This document shows positions 16,644 through 23,712 of a stretch of DNA of 64,000 bases, one piece after another (the first letter of the stretch is position 1; every line of letters begins with the position of its first letter). The translations under genes and the position numbers were made by a program. Origin of the DNA: Bacillota bacterium (lineage in GTDB: Bacteria; Bacillota; Clostridia; Acetivibrionales; DSM-1351); the NCBI GenBank assembly GCA_023390335.1, contig JAEWCZ010000080.1, positions 1 to 64,000 of the forward strand. Reading direction: 5' to 3'. The notes under the pieces are model-generated. The model ran no database searches. It was not told where the DNA came from and was given only the letters and a program-made list of their open reading frames with translations.

Positions 16644-18555
16644 TATCCGAAAAATATTTGATGATATGGCTCTGGAACTTATCAGATCACAGAAACGTAC
16701 CTTTCTTCGACATCAGGGCGAACAGCTAAAAGAAGGATTTCAATGGGAACAGTGGCAAATTGCGAAACTAAGGGAACTTAACAAATATCGTCAGACCAAC
16801 AAAAAGATAATTGGGGGCTACAGTGATGAAATAATGTCATTGATTGACGAAACGCTAAAATCTAGTTTCAAAAGGGGTGAAGGCAATGTCCAAAATGTTA
16901 TAGATATCATAAAAGAGCTTGTTATTGATACTCCGGATGGTGGTGTTGACCCTGACACCTTAAAAAAATATACACCTGATGAAATAGCAGCGCTAAGAGA
17001 AGCACAGACGATAATCGAAGAAGCTGCAAAGCTACCCAAAGCAACCGGAATAGACACGTTTTTTTCTGTAAATAAGAAGAAGCTTAAAGCCTTGCAAAAA
17101 GTAGTTAAAAAGGACATGGGAAAAGCTCAAAATGCAGTACTAAGAAAAATGGATGATGTGTACCGGCAAACGATTTATAAAGCTCAGGTATATATGAGTA
17201 GTGGTGCTACTACTCTTGACCAAGCAATAGACATGGCTACTAAGGATTTTCTTGAACAAGGTATTAATTGTATCCAGTACAAAGACGGTAAAATGGTCAA
17301 CGTTGCGTCCTGGGCAGAAATGGCGTTAAGGACTGCGAGCCATAGAGCTACCATGCTGGGCGAAGGTTCAAAAATGGATGAATGGGGTATGCACCTTGTA
17401 GTGATTACAGCCCATGGGAATACCTGTGAGCTATGTCTACCTTGGCAGGGTAAGGTTCTTATTGATGATGTTTATTCTTCCGGGAAGCCTGATGGGGTAC
17501 ATACTCTCCTATCTACAGCCATCGATGAGGGGTTATTTCATCCTAACTGCCGACACAGTAGGGCTATTTACTTTCCTGGCATTACAGAACTGCCAAAGGC
17601 TCCAGTGGATGATGAAAAGGCAGTCGAGAGGTATGAAGCCGAGCAGAAACAGAGAGTTATTGAACGTAAAATAAGAAAGTATAAAAGGTTGGAAGAAGGA
17701 AGTGTTAACCCTCAGAATCAAGCGAAGTACGGAGCAAAGGTTCAGGAATGGCAGGGAGCTTTAAGACAGCACTTAAAGGATAATACATATCTTAGAAGAG
17801 ATCCGAGTAAAGTGCAAACGGATACTAGGAGTGTTAACCAGATAAATGGTGTCAGGGACAAGAAACAGTTTTCAAGATACAAACAAATTCTTGGAAATAG
17901 AGTACCAAATTCACTGGAAGATTTTCAAGATCTCAAGTATAATGAAAGTGAGAAATGGGCCACTATTAAGGCGGATTACCGGAAGCTTAATGCCTATAAT
18001 AAAATTATCGAGAACGAACCTGCCATAACAAATGATTTGAAAGAGGTATCAGAGATAACTGGCGTAAATATGGTAGGGTTGGAATACAGGGTGAAGACTA
18101 AAGAGTCCTTTTTGCGTAAGGTCAATACGGATAGTCTACATAGCTTGGATACAAAGGTAATTGCTGATACCATTGCTTCCACCAACGACGTTATCAGATA
18201 TACTTATCAAGACAGTCCTGAAAGACTGGTGGATTCTTATAGGCAAGTAAAGGATAATCTATTAGGGAAAGGCTATTCTGAAGTAAAGGTTAAAAATTTC
18301 TGGATGGATAAGAGGAATCCGTATAACGGTGTTAATTGTTGCTATATGAGTCCACAAGGGCAGAAATTTGAAGTTCAATTTCATACGCCTGAGAGTTTTG
18401 ACTTAAAAGACGACGAACTCCACAAGTTATACGAAGAAGCCCGTGACGATAGTATTCTGCCTGAGAGAAAAGCAGAGATAATTACGGAGATGTTCAAGCT
18501 GTCTGCTAAACTTACACGTCCCCAAGGCATTGAGACAATCAAACCAAGGAGGTAA
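16624..18555 (+). CDS. Phage minor head protein with C-terminal RelA/SpoT-like toxin domain
   Basis: 643 residues, longer than a plain minor capsid protein. Residues about 1-330 are a Phage_min_cap2/MuF-type module; HGNTCELCLPWQGKV and FHPNCRHSRAIYFPG are its conserved Cys/His motifs. A charged linker follows. Residues about 470-640 resemble a small alarmone synthetase (RelA/SpoT synthetase fold): YRVKTKESFLRKV (R489), NDVIRYTY, EVKVKNFWMDKRNPYNGVN (Y567), and EVQFHTPES with E583 where synthetases have the catalytic EIQIRT glutamate. MuF proteins with variable toxin C termini are known in Firmicute temperate phages. That this domain makes (p)ppGpp-like nucleotides or modifies RNA is inference. 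Confidence 0.78.
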   Translation: MATEKYDIRKIFDDMALELIRSQKRTFLRHQGEQLKEGFQWEQWQIAKLRELNKYRQTNKKIIGGYSDEIMSLIDETLKSSFKRGEGNVQNVIDIIKELVIDTPDGGVDPDTLKKYTPDEIAALREAQTIIEEAAKLPKATGIDTFFSVNKKKLKALQKVVKKDMGKAQNAVLRKMDDVYRQTIYKAQVYMSSGATTLDQAIDMATKDFLEQGINCIQYKDGKMVNVASWAEMALRTASHRATMLGEGSKMDEWGMHLVVITAHGNTCELCLPWQGKVLIDDVYSSGKPDGVHTLLSTAIDEGLFHPNCRHSRAIYFPGITELPKAPVDDEKAVERYEAEQKQRVIERKIRKYKRLEEGSVNPQNQAKYGAKVQEWQGALRQHLKDNTYLRRDPSKVQTDTRSVNQINGVRDKKQFSRYKQILGNRVPNSLEDFQDLKYNESEKWATIKADYRKLNAYNKIIENEPAITNDLKEVSEITGVNMVGLEYRVKTKESFLRKVNTDSLHSLDTKVIADTIASTNDVIRYTYQDSPERLVDSYRQVKDNLLGKGYSEVKVKNFWMDKRNPYNGVNCCYMSPQGQKFEVQFHTPESFDLKDDELHKLYEEARDDSILPERKAEIITEMFKLSAKLTRPQGIETIKPRR

Positions 18556-18559
18556 AGCT

Positions 18560-18778
18560 ATGGGAGAAGATTTTTATTTTGCATATGATTATGATGAGAC
18601 AAGTGGGACTGCTTCACGGCTGTATCGTAGAATAGACGAACAGTTCCAGCGATATATACCACAGAATAGATTATGGGAGTCGGCCCCAGAGCAATGTTGT
18701 ATTTATATTGGTGAAGATACATTTTATGATGAGATTACAGAGGAACAAGCAAAACAAATAATTAAAAACTGGAATTAA
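18560..18778 (+). CDS. Small acidic protein, candidate immunity to the MuF toxin domain
   Basis: 72 residues starting at the ATG at 18560, only 4 bases after the minor head protein stop and behind an AAGGAGGT site (18545-18552) that lies inside that gene. It is strongly acidic and aromatic (MGEDFYFAYDYDETSG...) with two Cys. Its tight coupling to a gene with a toxin-like C terminus is what an immunity gene would show. No family recognised; the role is inferred from position and charge. Confidence 0.6.
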   Translation: MGEDFYFAYDYDETSGTASRLYRRIDEQFQRYIPQNRLWESAPEQCCIYIGEDTFYDEITEEQAKQIIKNWN

Positions 18779-18780
18779 AT

Positions 18781-18820
18781 AAAAGCATTTGCTGAATAAA
18801 TCAGTAGGTGCTTTTGTTGC
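18781..18820 (+). terminator. Possible intrinsic terminator
   Basis: AAAAGCA (18781-18787) pairs with TGCTTTT (18809-18815) and CTGA (18792-18795) with TCAG (18801-18804). The T-run is short and interrupted, so it may only weaken read-through. Confidence 0.4.
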
Positions 18821-18836
18821 ATAAGGAGTTGATTAC

Positions 18837-19070
18837 ATGTTAATCCACATAAACGGAAATGTTTATGAAGGGGATAGACAGTATGCGGATGCTATTTTAA
18901 AGGTTGCTAAAGAAAAGTATAAAAAAGAACGTAGCAATGCGATATATGGAGTTGAAAAGAACGATATGCTCGAAATGAAAAGGGAAACTTTCTTATCATC
19001 CAAGCTAATGAACGAAAAGATTTCAGAATATCGTAAGGCTGGATTTAAGGTGTATTCTGTTAGTAGGTAA
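18837..19070 (+). CDS. Small hypothetical phage protein
   Basis: 77 residues, with AAGGAG at 18823-18828 giving good spacing to the ATG. It is lysine-rich and likely alpha-helical (YADAILKVAKEKYKKERSN). It lies between the candidate immunity gene and the scaffold gene, set off by hairpins on both sides, so it may be an extra accessory gene rather than a structural one. No family recognised. Confidence 0.6.
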   Translation: MLIHINGNVYEGDRQYADAILKVAKEKYKKERSNAIYGVEKNDMLEMKRETFLSSKLMNEKISEYRKAGFKVYSVSR

Positions 19071-19088
19071 AAATTTATATCAGTCCAT

Positions 19089-19122
19089 AAAAAGTACTCT
19101 CAAATGAGGGTGCTTTTTATTT
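19089..19122 (+). terminator. Intrinsic terminator
   Basis: AAAAAGTACTCTC (19089-19101) pairs with GAGGGTGCTTTTT (19106-19118) around a 4-base AAAT loop, with a following ATTTT. It separates the accessory genes after the minor head protein from the scaffold/capsid genes. Confidence 0.75.
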
Positions 19123-19208
19123 TCGCCTTTTTGGTATTTATGGCGCTAAACTGAAAGGCATCACTGGTCAAGACCAGGATAAAAAATGAAGATGAAAGGA
19201 TGAAAGAC

Positions 19209-19805
19209 ATGACAAAAGAACAATTAATCGCACTCGGATTAACCGAAGAGCAAGCAACAAAAGCAGCTGCTGCATCAGCCGAGGAACTTAAAGCTTATAT
19301 TCCCAAGCACCGTTTTGATGAGGTTAATGAGGAGAATAAGGCTTTGAAAGCTACGGTTAAAGAGAATGCTACACAGTTGGAAACTCTTAAGGCTGCGGCA
19401 GGCGCTTCAGAGGAAATGAAGAAAACCATTGAAACACTCCAAGCTGATAACAAAAAGAAGGACGAGGAGCACCAGGAGAAGCTTAAGGAACTTACTCTTA
19501 CAAATGCTATTAAAATGGCATTGGCAGGAAAGGTTCACGATGAGACACTTGCTGCAGGCTTAGTTGATAAAACGAAGCTTGTTATTGACGGTGACAAAGT
19601 GGTTGGTCTTGATGAACAGCTCAAGGGACTTAAAGAAACAAAGGCATTTTTGTTCAAGCCTGATGGTACTCAGACACAAACGCAGACACAAAAACCCGGT
19701 TTTCAAGTTGGAGCAGATGGACAGCAGCAGCAACAGCAAGGACAAAGAATGAGCCTGAAGGATGCTATAGCTGCTAGAATTCAGACTCAGCAAACACAAC
19801 AATAA
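19209..19805 (+). CDS. Phage scaffolding protein
   Basis: Start chosen at ATG 19209 (198 residues), since GAAAGGA at 19193-19199 directly abuts the alternative ATG at 19200 but is about 9 bases from this one. The protein has an N-terminal helical SAP/HeH-like LGLTEEQATKAAAAS region, a long charged coiled coil (about 40-110) and a Q/T-rich low-complexity end. This is the normal design of siphophage scaffolds, and the gene directly precedes the major capsid gene. Confidence 0.88.
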   Translation: MTKEQLIALGLTEEQATKAAAASAEELKAYIPKHRFDEVNEENKALKATVKENATQLETLKAAAGASEEMKKTIETLQADNKKKDEEHQEKLKELTLTNAIKMALAGKVHDETLAAGLVDKTKLVIDGDKVVGLDEQLKGLKETKAFLFKPDGTQTQTQTQKPGFQVGADGQQQQQQGQRMSLKDAIAARIQTQQTQQ

Positions 19806-19829
19806 CTTTTAAGAGAAAGGATGATTTTA

Positions 19830-20795
19830 ATGGCTATTACATTAGCAGAAGCAAGCAAGAACGTTCAGGATGATTTGCAGTCTGGGGTAATTGATGAATT
19901 TCGTAAATCCAGTTGGATAATGGACCATATAACCTTTGACGATGTTGTTTCCCCGGTAGGTGGAGGGGCAACGATGACTTATTCTTATGCAAGATTAAAG
20001 ACACAGCCTACAGCTGGATTTAGAGCAGTTAACAGTGAATACTCTCCAACCACCGTTGAAAAGGAATTGTTCCATACAACCCTTAAGGTGTTCGGTGGAG
20101 CATATGAGATTGACCGTATTATTGCTAACATGGGAGGTATAGTAAACGAGGTTGATTTACAGCAAGCACAAAAGATAAAGGCAGCCAATGCATTGTTTAA
20201 TGATACTTTCATAAACGGTGACAGCGGTGTAGATGCAAATGCCTTTGATGGTCTTGAAAAAGCTTTGGCCGGAAGTTCGACAGAATATAACGGAGGTTCA
20301 AGCGGAGCAATTATTGACCTATCAACATCAGCAGCAATCACAGAAAATTATATGCAATTCTTGGATATGTTGGATGAATTCCTGTCCGGATTGGATGGGA
20401 CACCAAGCTTTATAGGCGGTAATGCTAAATTGATTGCCAAAATCAGGGCATGTGCAAGACGTGCATCAATGTATCAAACACTTAAAAATGATTTCGGACA
20501 GCAGGTTGAAGCATACGGAAACACTCCTTTCGTTGATTTTGGTGCAAAGGCAGGAAGCAATGATGATGTGGTATCTACAAGTGCCACGGATGGAACTACA
20601 TCGTTATATGTGGCAAGACTTGGGCTTGATGGACTGCATGCAGTTTCCATGGCGGGACAGCCTCCGGTCAAAACATGGTTGCCTGACTTCTCAACTTCCG
20701 GTGCTGTAAAAAAGGGCGAGGTTGAAATGACAGCGGCTATTGCTCTCAAAGCAACAAAGGCCGCGGGTGTATTCAGAAAAATAAAAGTAAAGTAA
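19830..20795 (+). CDS. Phage major capsid protein
   Basis: 321 residues from ATG 19830; AGAAAGG at 19814-19820 fits this start and not the ATG at 19821. It starts MAITLAEASKNVQDD and has the HK97-like pattern of a polar N-arm, WIMDHITFDDV, a beta-rich P-domain and the FIGGNAKLIAKIRA A-domain helix. It forms the capsid shell. Position after the scaffold gene supports this. It is expected to be among the most abundant phage products. Confidence 0.9.
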   Translation: MAITLAEASKNVQDDLQSGVIDEFRKSSWIMDHITFDDVVSPVGGGATMTYSYARLKTQPTAGFRAVNSEYSPTTVEKELFHTTLKVFGGAYEIDRIIANMGGIVNEVDLQQAQKIKAANALFNDTFINGDSGVDANAFDGLEKALAGSSTEYNGGSSGAIIDLSTSAAITENYMQFLDMLDEFLSGLDGTPSFIGGNAKLIAKIRACARRASMYQTLKNDFGQQVEAYGNTPFVDFGAKAGSNDDVVSTSATDGTTSLYVARLGLDGLHAVSMAGQPPVKTWLPDFSTSGAVKKGEVEMTAAIALKATKAAGVFRKIKVK

Positions 20796-20809
20796 GGAGG
20801 GTAATGGGT

Positions 20810-21091
20810 ATGGCTAAAATATTTGCACCAAATAAGCAGTATACAGGTATTACTGCAAGTGTTGGTTTCGCTCAAGGGGTTGGTGAAACATCTAACACCG
20901 ATTTAATTGACTGGTTTAAAACCCATGGTTATGAAGTCGAGGAAGATGACAAGGAAGAGACTGAATCCGGCGATGATTTAAAAGGAATGTCAGTTGAAGA
21001 ACTAAAAGCCTATGCAAATGAAAAAGGTATAGACATAGGGAACTCAACAAGCCAAAACGGAATCCTTAAAAAGATTCAAGATGCACAGTAA
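20810..21091 (+). CDS. Small phage head protein with HeH/LEM-like C terminus
   Basis: About 93 residues from ATG 20810; GGAGG at 20796-20800 sits 9 bases before it and only 3 before the ATG at 20804. The N-terminal FAPNKQYTGITASVGFAQGVG segment is typical of small proteins coded between capsid and connector genes. An acidic linker leads to GMSVEELKAYANEKGIDIG, an HeH/LEM-like helix-extended-loop-helix. May be a head decoration or maturation protein; unproven. Confidence 0.7.
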   Translation: MAKIFAPNKQYTGITASVGFAQGVGETSNTDLIDWFKTHGYEVEEDDKEETESGDDLKGMSVEELKAYANEKGIDIGNSTSQNGILKKIQDAQ

Positions 21092-21103
21092 GGGCGTGAT
21101 TTA

Positions 21104-21466
21104 ATGGCATATGTAACTGCCGAGTACTACAAAAATACATACGGCGGCACTGTTATTCCTGATGCAGAACTCCCAAGGCAACTTGACAAAGCCTCTGACC
21201 ACATTGACAGCATGACTTTTAATCGAATTGTAGGTAAAGGCTTTGAAAAGCTTACATCATTTCAGCAAGACCGGATAAAAAAGGCTGTTTGTGTACATGC
21301 AGATTTTGTTTACCAGTATGGTCCTTACCTTGACATGCCGGTGACAGGGTACTCTGCTGGTAGCATAAGCTTGTCCTTTAAATCTGTAGAGGCTGGAGGG
21401 ATAAAAACCTCCGAGGATGTAACGAATTTACTTAAATCTACCGGATTGATGGACAGGAGGTTGTGA
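21104..21466 (+). CDS. Phage head-tail connector (gp6-like adaptor)
   Basis: 120 residues, mostly helical, with AEYYKNTYGG near the N terminus and RQLDKASDHIDSMTFNRI in the middle, as in head-tail adaptors of the gp6/gp15 type. It should bind the portal ring after packaging. GGGCGTG precedes the ATG. Its end overlaps the upstream GTG, but not the preferred ATG, of the next gene. Confidence 0.75.
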   Translation: MAYVTAEYYKNTYGGTVIPDAELPRQLDKASDHIDSMTFNRIVGKGFEKLTSFQQDRIKKAVCVHADFVYQYGPYLDMPVTGYSAGSISLSFKSVEAGGIKTSEDVTNLLKSTGLMDRRL

Positions 21467-21468
21467 GT

Positions 21469-21786
21469 ATGAAGTTACCTTTTCCAGATTGGATACTTGT
21501 TGCCCCGGTTAAAGTCTATCAGGAAACCCAAGGAGAAAACGGAATCGAGGAACAGCTGATATTTGATGGCAAGTGTTGCTACGATGATAAAACAAAGCAG
21601 GTACTTGATGCTGAACGAAGGCTTGTTACTTTGGCTGGAAAAGTCATTCTTAAAGGTGATATCTACCCGGATAAGCTAATTGAAGGGTATGTGATGATTG
21701 GTGATACAAAGAAAACCATATTTAGGACAGCACGCCCTAAAAATCCTGATGGGTCTGTATTTAGTACTGAACTGGAGCTGATTTAA
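21469..21786 (+). CDS. Phage head-closure-like protein
   Basis: 105 residues from ATG 21469; ACAGGAGGT at 21453-21461 is 8 bases before it and too close to the GTG at 21463. The product is a short beta-rich protein (VAPVKVYQETQGENGIEEQL, VTLAGKVILKGDI), like head-closure/stopper proteins of siphophages. Position between the adaptor and the minor capsid protein supports it. One-base TAATG overlap with the next gene. Confidence 0.65.
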   Translation: MKLPFPDWILVAPVKVYQETQGENGIEEQLIFDGKCCYDDKTKQVLDAERRLVTLAGKVILKGDIYPDKLIEGYVMIGDTKKTIFRTARPKNPDGSVFSTELELI

Positions 21787-22169
21787 TGGCTATAAAGGTA
21801 AATGTAAAAATGAATCATGCGGCGCTTGGCAGGTTGAGTAATGCCCAGAAACAAGCCCTAGAAATGACAACAGAAGCTGTTAAGTCTGATGTTACTTTGT
21901 CCGGTACAATACCTAAAGAAACAGGGGAATTAGAACGTAGTGCGTATGTTGATACCTCCCAGATATCAAAGGGGAAAACAAGTATTGGCTTTGATACTCC
22001 TTATGCCCGGAAGTTATATTGGCATCCTGAATATGCTTTTAGAACAGATAAAAACTCAAACGCTCAAGGCAAATGGATGCAAACTTATATTGATGGACCT
22101 AAAAAGAATTTTGCCAAAAACGCATTTAGAAAGATTTACAGAAAACTGACCGGGGGTGTGGTTAAATGA
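21786..22169 (+). CDS. Phage minor capsid / HK97 gp10-like protein
   Basis: 127 residues. SNAQKQALEMTTEAVKSDV forms an N-terminal helix, GELERSAYVD and YARKLYWHPEYAF are the conserved core of Minor_capsid_2/gp10-like proteins, and the C terminus is basic. It links head and tail. It overlaps the neighbours by 1 and 4 bp in the usual tight phage operon. Confidence 0.75.
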   Translation: MAIKVNVKMNHAALGRLSNAQKQALEMTTEAVKSDVTLSGTIPKETGELERSAYVDTSQISKGKTSIGFDTPYARKLYWHPEYAFRTDKNSNAQGKWMQTYIDGPKKNFAKNAFRKIYRKLTGGVVK

Positions 22170-22564
22170 TGACACTTGCAGAGGTCAAAGATTGGCTGAA
22201 AACTCAAATAAGCTGCCCTAACTGGTACATCGGCAAAATAGACGGGAGTAAGGAACAGTGCATAGGGATTTATAGTGTTGCAGGGCCTCCCCCGGTAATA
22301 GCTTTGGGAGGTTTGGAAAACACATCTTACGCTACAAAGGCAATTTCTGTTTTAGTACACTGGGGCAAAAATGCCGATATATCCGAGCAAAAAGCACAAG
22401 AGGTATACAAATGTATGTTCGGTCAATCGGCTGTTATCGGCGGTAAAAGAGTTATTCAGTTTAACATGCGTACTCCTGAACCGGTTGGGGTAGGAACGGA
22501 TGATAACAACATATTTGAGTATGTAATTGAAACTGTAATTTATTATGGAAGGAGTGATATGTAA
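22166..22564 (+). CDS. Phage tail completion / minor capsid protein
   Basis: 132 residues, beginning MMTLAEVKDWLKTQISCPNW. WYIGKIDGSKEQCIGIYS and the C-terminal FEYVIETVIYYGR strand match the minor-capsid/tail-terminator class found just before the tail tube gene. ATGA overlap (4 bp) with the previous gene. It probably caps the tail tube at the neck (inference from position). Confidence 0.7.
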   Translation: MMTLAEVKDWLKTQISCPNWYIGKIDGSKEQCIGIYSVAGPPPVIALGGLENTSYATKAISVLVHWGKNADISEQKAQEVYKCMFGQSAVIGGKRVIQFNMRTPEPVGVGTDDNNIFEYVIETVIYYGRSDM

Positions 22565-23016
22565 TGCCAGAAGTAGCGGGAGTTTTCCCTGTTCATAATA
22601 ACAAATTTAAAATAGGGACTGCAGGTAGGGCGTCAACTACAGAACAGATGCTAATCATTAAGGACTTGGAGACATTCAGTCCAAGCATTGACGCCAATAC
22701 AGAAGAATGGACACCTATGGACCAGGCAGGATGGATTCGTAGAGCAGTGACTGGAAAAGGTCTTACATTTAGTTTTTCAGGTAAACGTCGGTACGGTGAC
22801 CCGGGGAACGATTACATCGGCGGTCTGCTTTTAGGAACTGGACAGGATGTCGAAAGTAAATTTGAATGGGAGATGCCATCAGGTGCAAAGTTAACAATGG
22901 ATTGTGTCATCAATCTTACAACACCTGCAGGAGGAGACAGTACCAATATTGATACATTAGAATTTGAAGTCTTGAGTGACGGACTTCCAACATTCACACC
23001 GGCACCGGCTACTTGA
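22564..23016 (+). CDS. Phage major tail tube protein
   Basis: 150 residues. EVAGVFPVHNNKFKIG, a central TFSFSGKRRYGDPGNDYIGGLLLG and a beta-rich C terminus (DTLEFEVLSDGLPTFTPA) match siphophage tail tube proteins. It is followed by a terminator that includes its own stop codon and then by the tail chaperone pair, the standard order. It makes the tube around the tape measure. Confidence 0.85.
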   Translation: MPEVAGVFPVHNNKFKIGTAGRASTTEQMLIIKDLETFSPSIDANTEEWTPMDQAGWIRRAVTGKGLTFSFSGKRRYGDPGNDYIGGLLLGTGQDVESKFEWEMPSGAKLTMDCVINLTTPAGGDSTNIDTLEFEVLSDGLPTFTPAPAT

Positions 23017-23036
23017 TTGTAGTCGGTGTTATTTTT
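23004..23036 (+). terminator. Terminator overlapping the tail tube stop codon
   Basis: ACCGGCTAC (23004-23012) pairs with GTAGTCGGT (23019-23027) and is followed by GTTATTTTTT. The TGA of the tail tube gene lies in the loop. It probably sets a high-to-low expression step between the abundant tube protein and the scarce chaperone and tape measure. Confidence 0.75.
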
Positions 23037-23054
23037 TGAGAGGAGATTGAGAAA

Positions 23055-23360
23055 ATGTCAAAAGTTATTAATATCACAGATAAATTGAGCAAAGAAAAGC
23101 CCTCAATACAAATTGGGGACAAAACGTATACAGTTGATGATACCATCACAAACGTATTGAAATTTGAGGAACTTGCCAATATAGGAACATCCGCTGCAAT
23201 GGTAGAGGCTATATCTCTTGCGTTAGGGTCTAAAGCCGCAAAGGAACTCAGTGTAGAAAAAATGTCTATCCAAAGTTTTAAAGTACTGGCTACTGCGGTA
23301 ATTGCCGCTATGCAGGATATGGAATATGAGGAAGCGGCTGCCCGATTTCAAAAGAAGTAA
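23055..23360 (+). CDS. Phage tail assembly chaperone, short form
   Basis: 101 residues, starting MSKVINITDKLSKEKPSIQI, a typical opening for tail assembly chaperones upstream of tape measure genes. AGAGGAGATTGAG precedes it. It should bind the tape measure during tail assembly (role from position). The frame ends at TAA 23358, while the +1 frame stays open for about 350 bp into a Gp15-like segment, so a longer fused form is expected. Confidence 0.8.
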   Translation: MSKVINITDKLSKEKPSIQIGDKTYTVDDTITNVLKFEELANIGTSAAMVEAISLALGSKAAKELSVEKMSIQSFKVLATAVIAAMQDMEYEEAAARFQKK

Positions 23361-23712
23361 TAACGAAGAATCTTTTTATGATATAAGAGAAGATTGGGCA
23401 CTGATAGAAGCTAGCCTTGCGACTCAATACGGGATACGAATACGGCAACATGCAGATATGCCTTGGGATGAATTTTGCACACTTGTGGCTGGGTTGATGC
23501 CTGATACTCCACTTGGAAATATCGTAACTATCAGGTCAGAAAAGGACAGGAAGGTTATAAAGAACTTCACACCTTCACAGCGAAAAATCTATAACGATTG
23601 GCGATTAAAGAGGGCAAACAAACAGCTTGATAATCCTACTGTTCTCAACCAAGAAATGAAAGCCTTAGAAATGGAATTCGCCCGGATGTTTGGAGGTGGT
23701 GGCAATGCCTAA
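23302..23712 (+). CDS. Gp15-like tail chaperone extension, probably made by +1 frameshift
   Basis: This frame overlaps the short chaperone gene and continues to 23712. The convincing part starts near 23358 (NNEESFYDIREDWALIEASL...), matching phage Gp15/T-type chaperone domains. It has no good RBS: only a TTG at 23302 and an ATG at 23326 inside the chaperone gene. It most likely reaches the ribosome by a +1 frameshift near 23346-23349, giving a long chaperone of about 220 residues. The coordinates show the open frame rather than a proven start. Confidence 0.65.
   Translation: MPLCRIWNMRKRLPDFKRSNNEESFYDIREDWALIEASLATQYGIRIRQHADMPWDEFCTLVAGLMPDTPLGNIVTIRSEKDRKVIKNFTPSQRKIYNDWRLKRANKQLDNPTVLNQEMKALEMEFARMFGGGGNA
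23346..23349 (+). other. Candidate +1 ribosomal frameshift site (TTT C)
   Basis: In the short chaperone frame the codons are GCC CGA TTT CAA AAG AAG TAA. A tRNA-Phe on TTT could slip +1 to TTC, which it pairs with better, entering the Gp15-like frame nine bases before the stop region. GCC CGA to CCC GAT, just upstream, is a less clean alternative. Confidence 0.45.
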
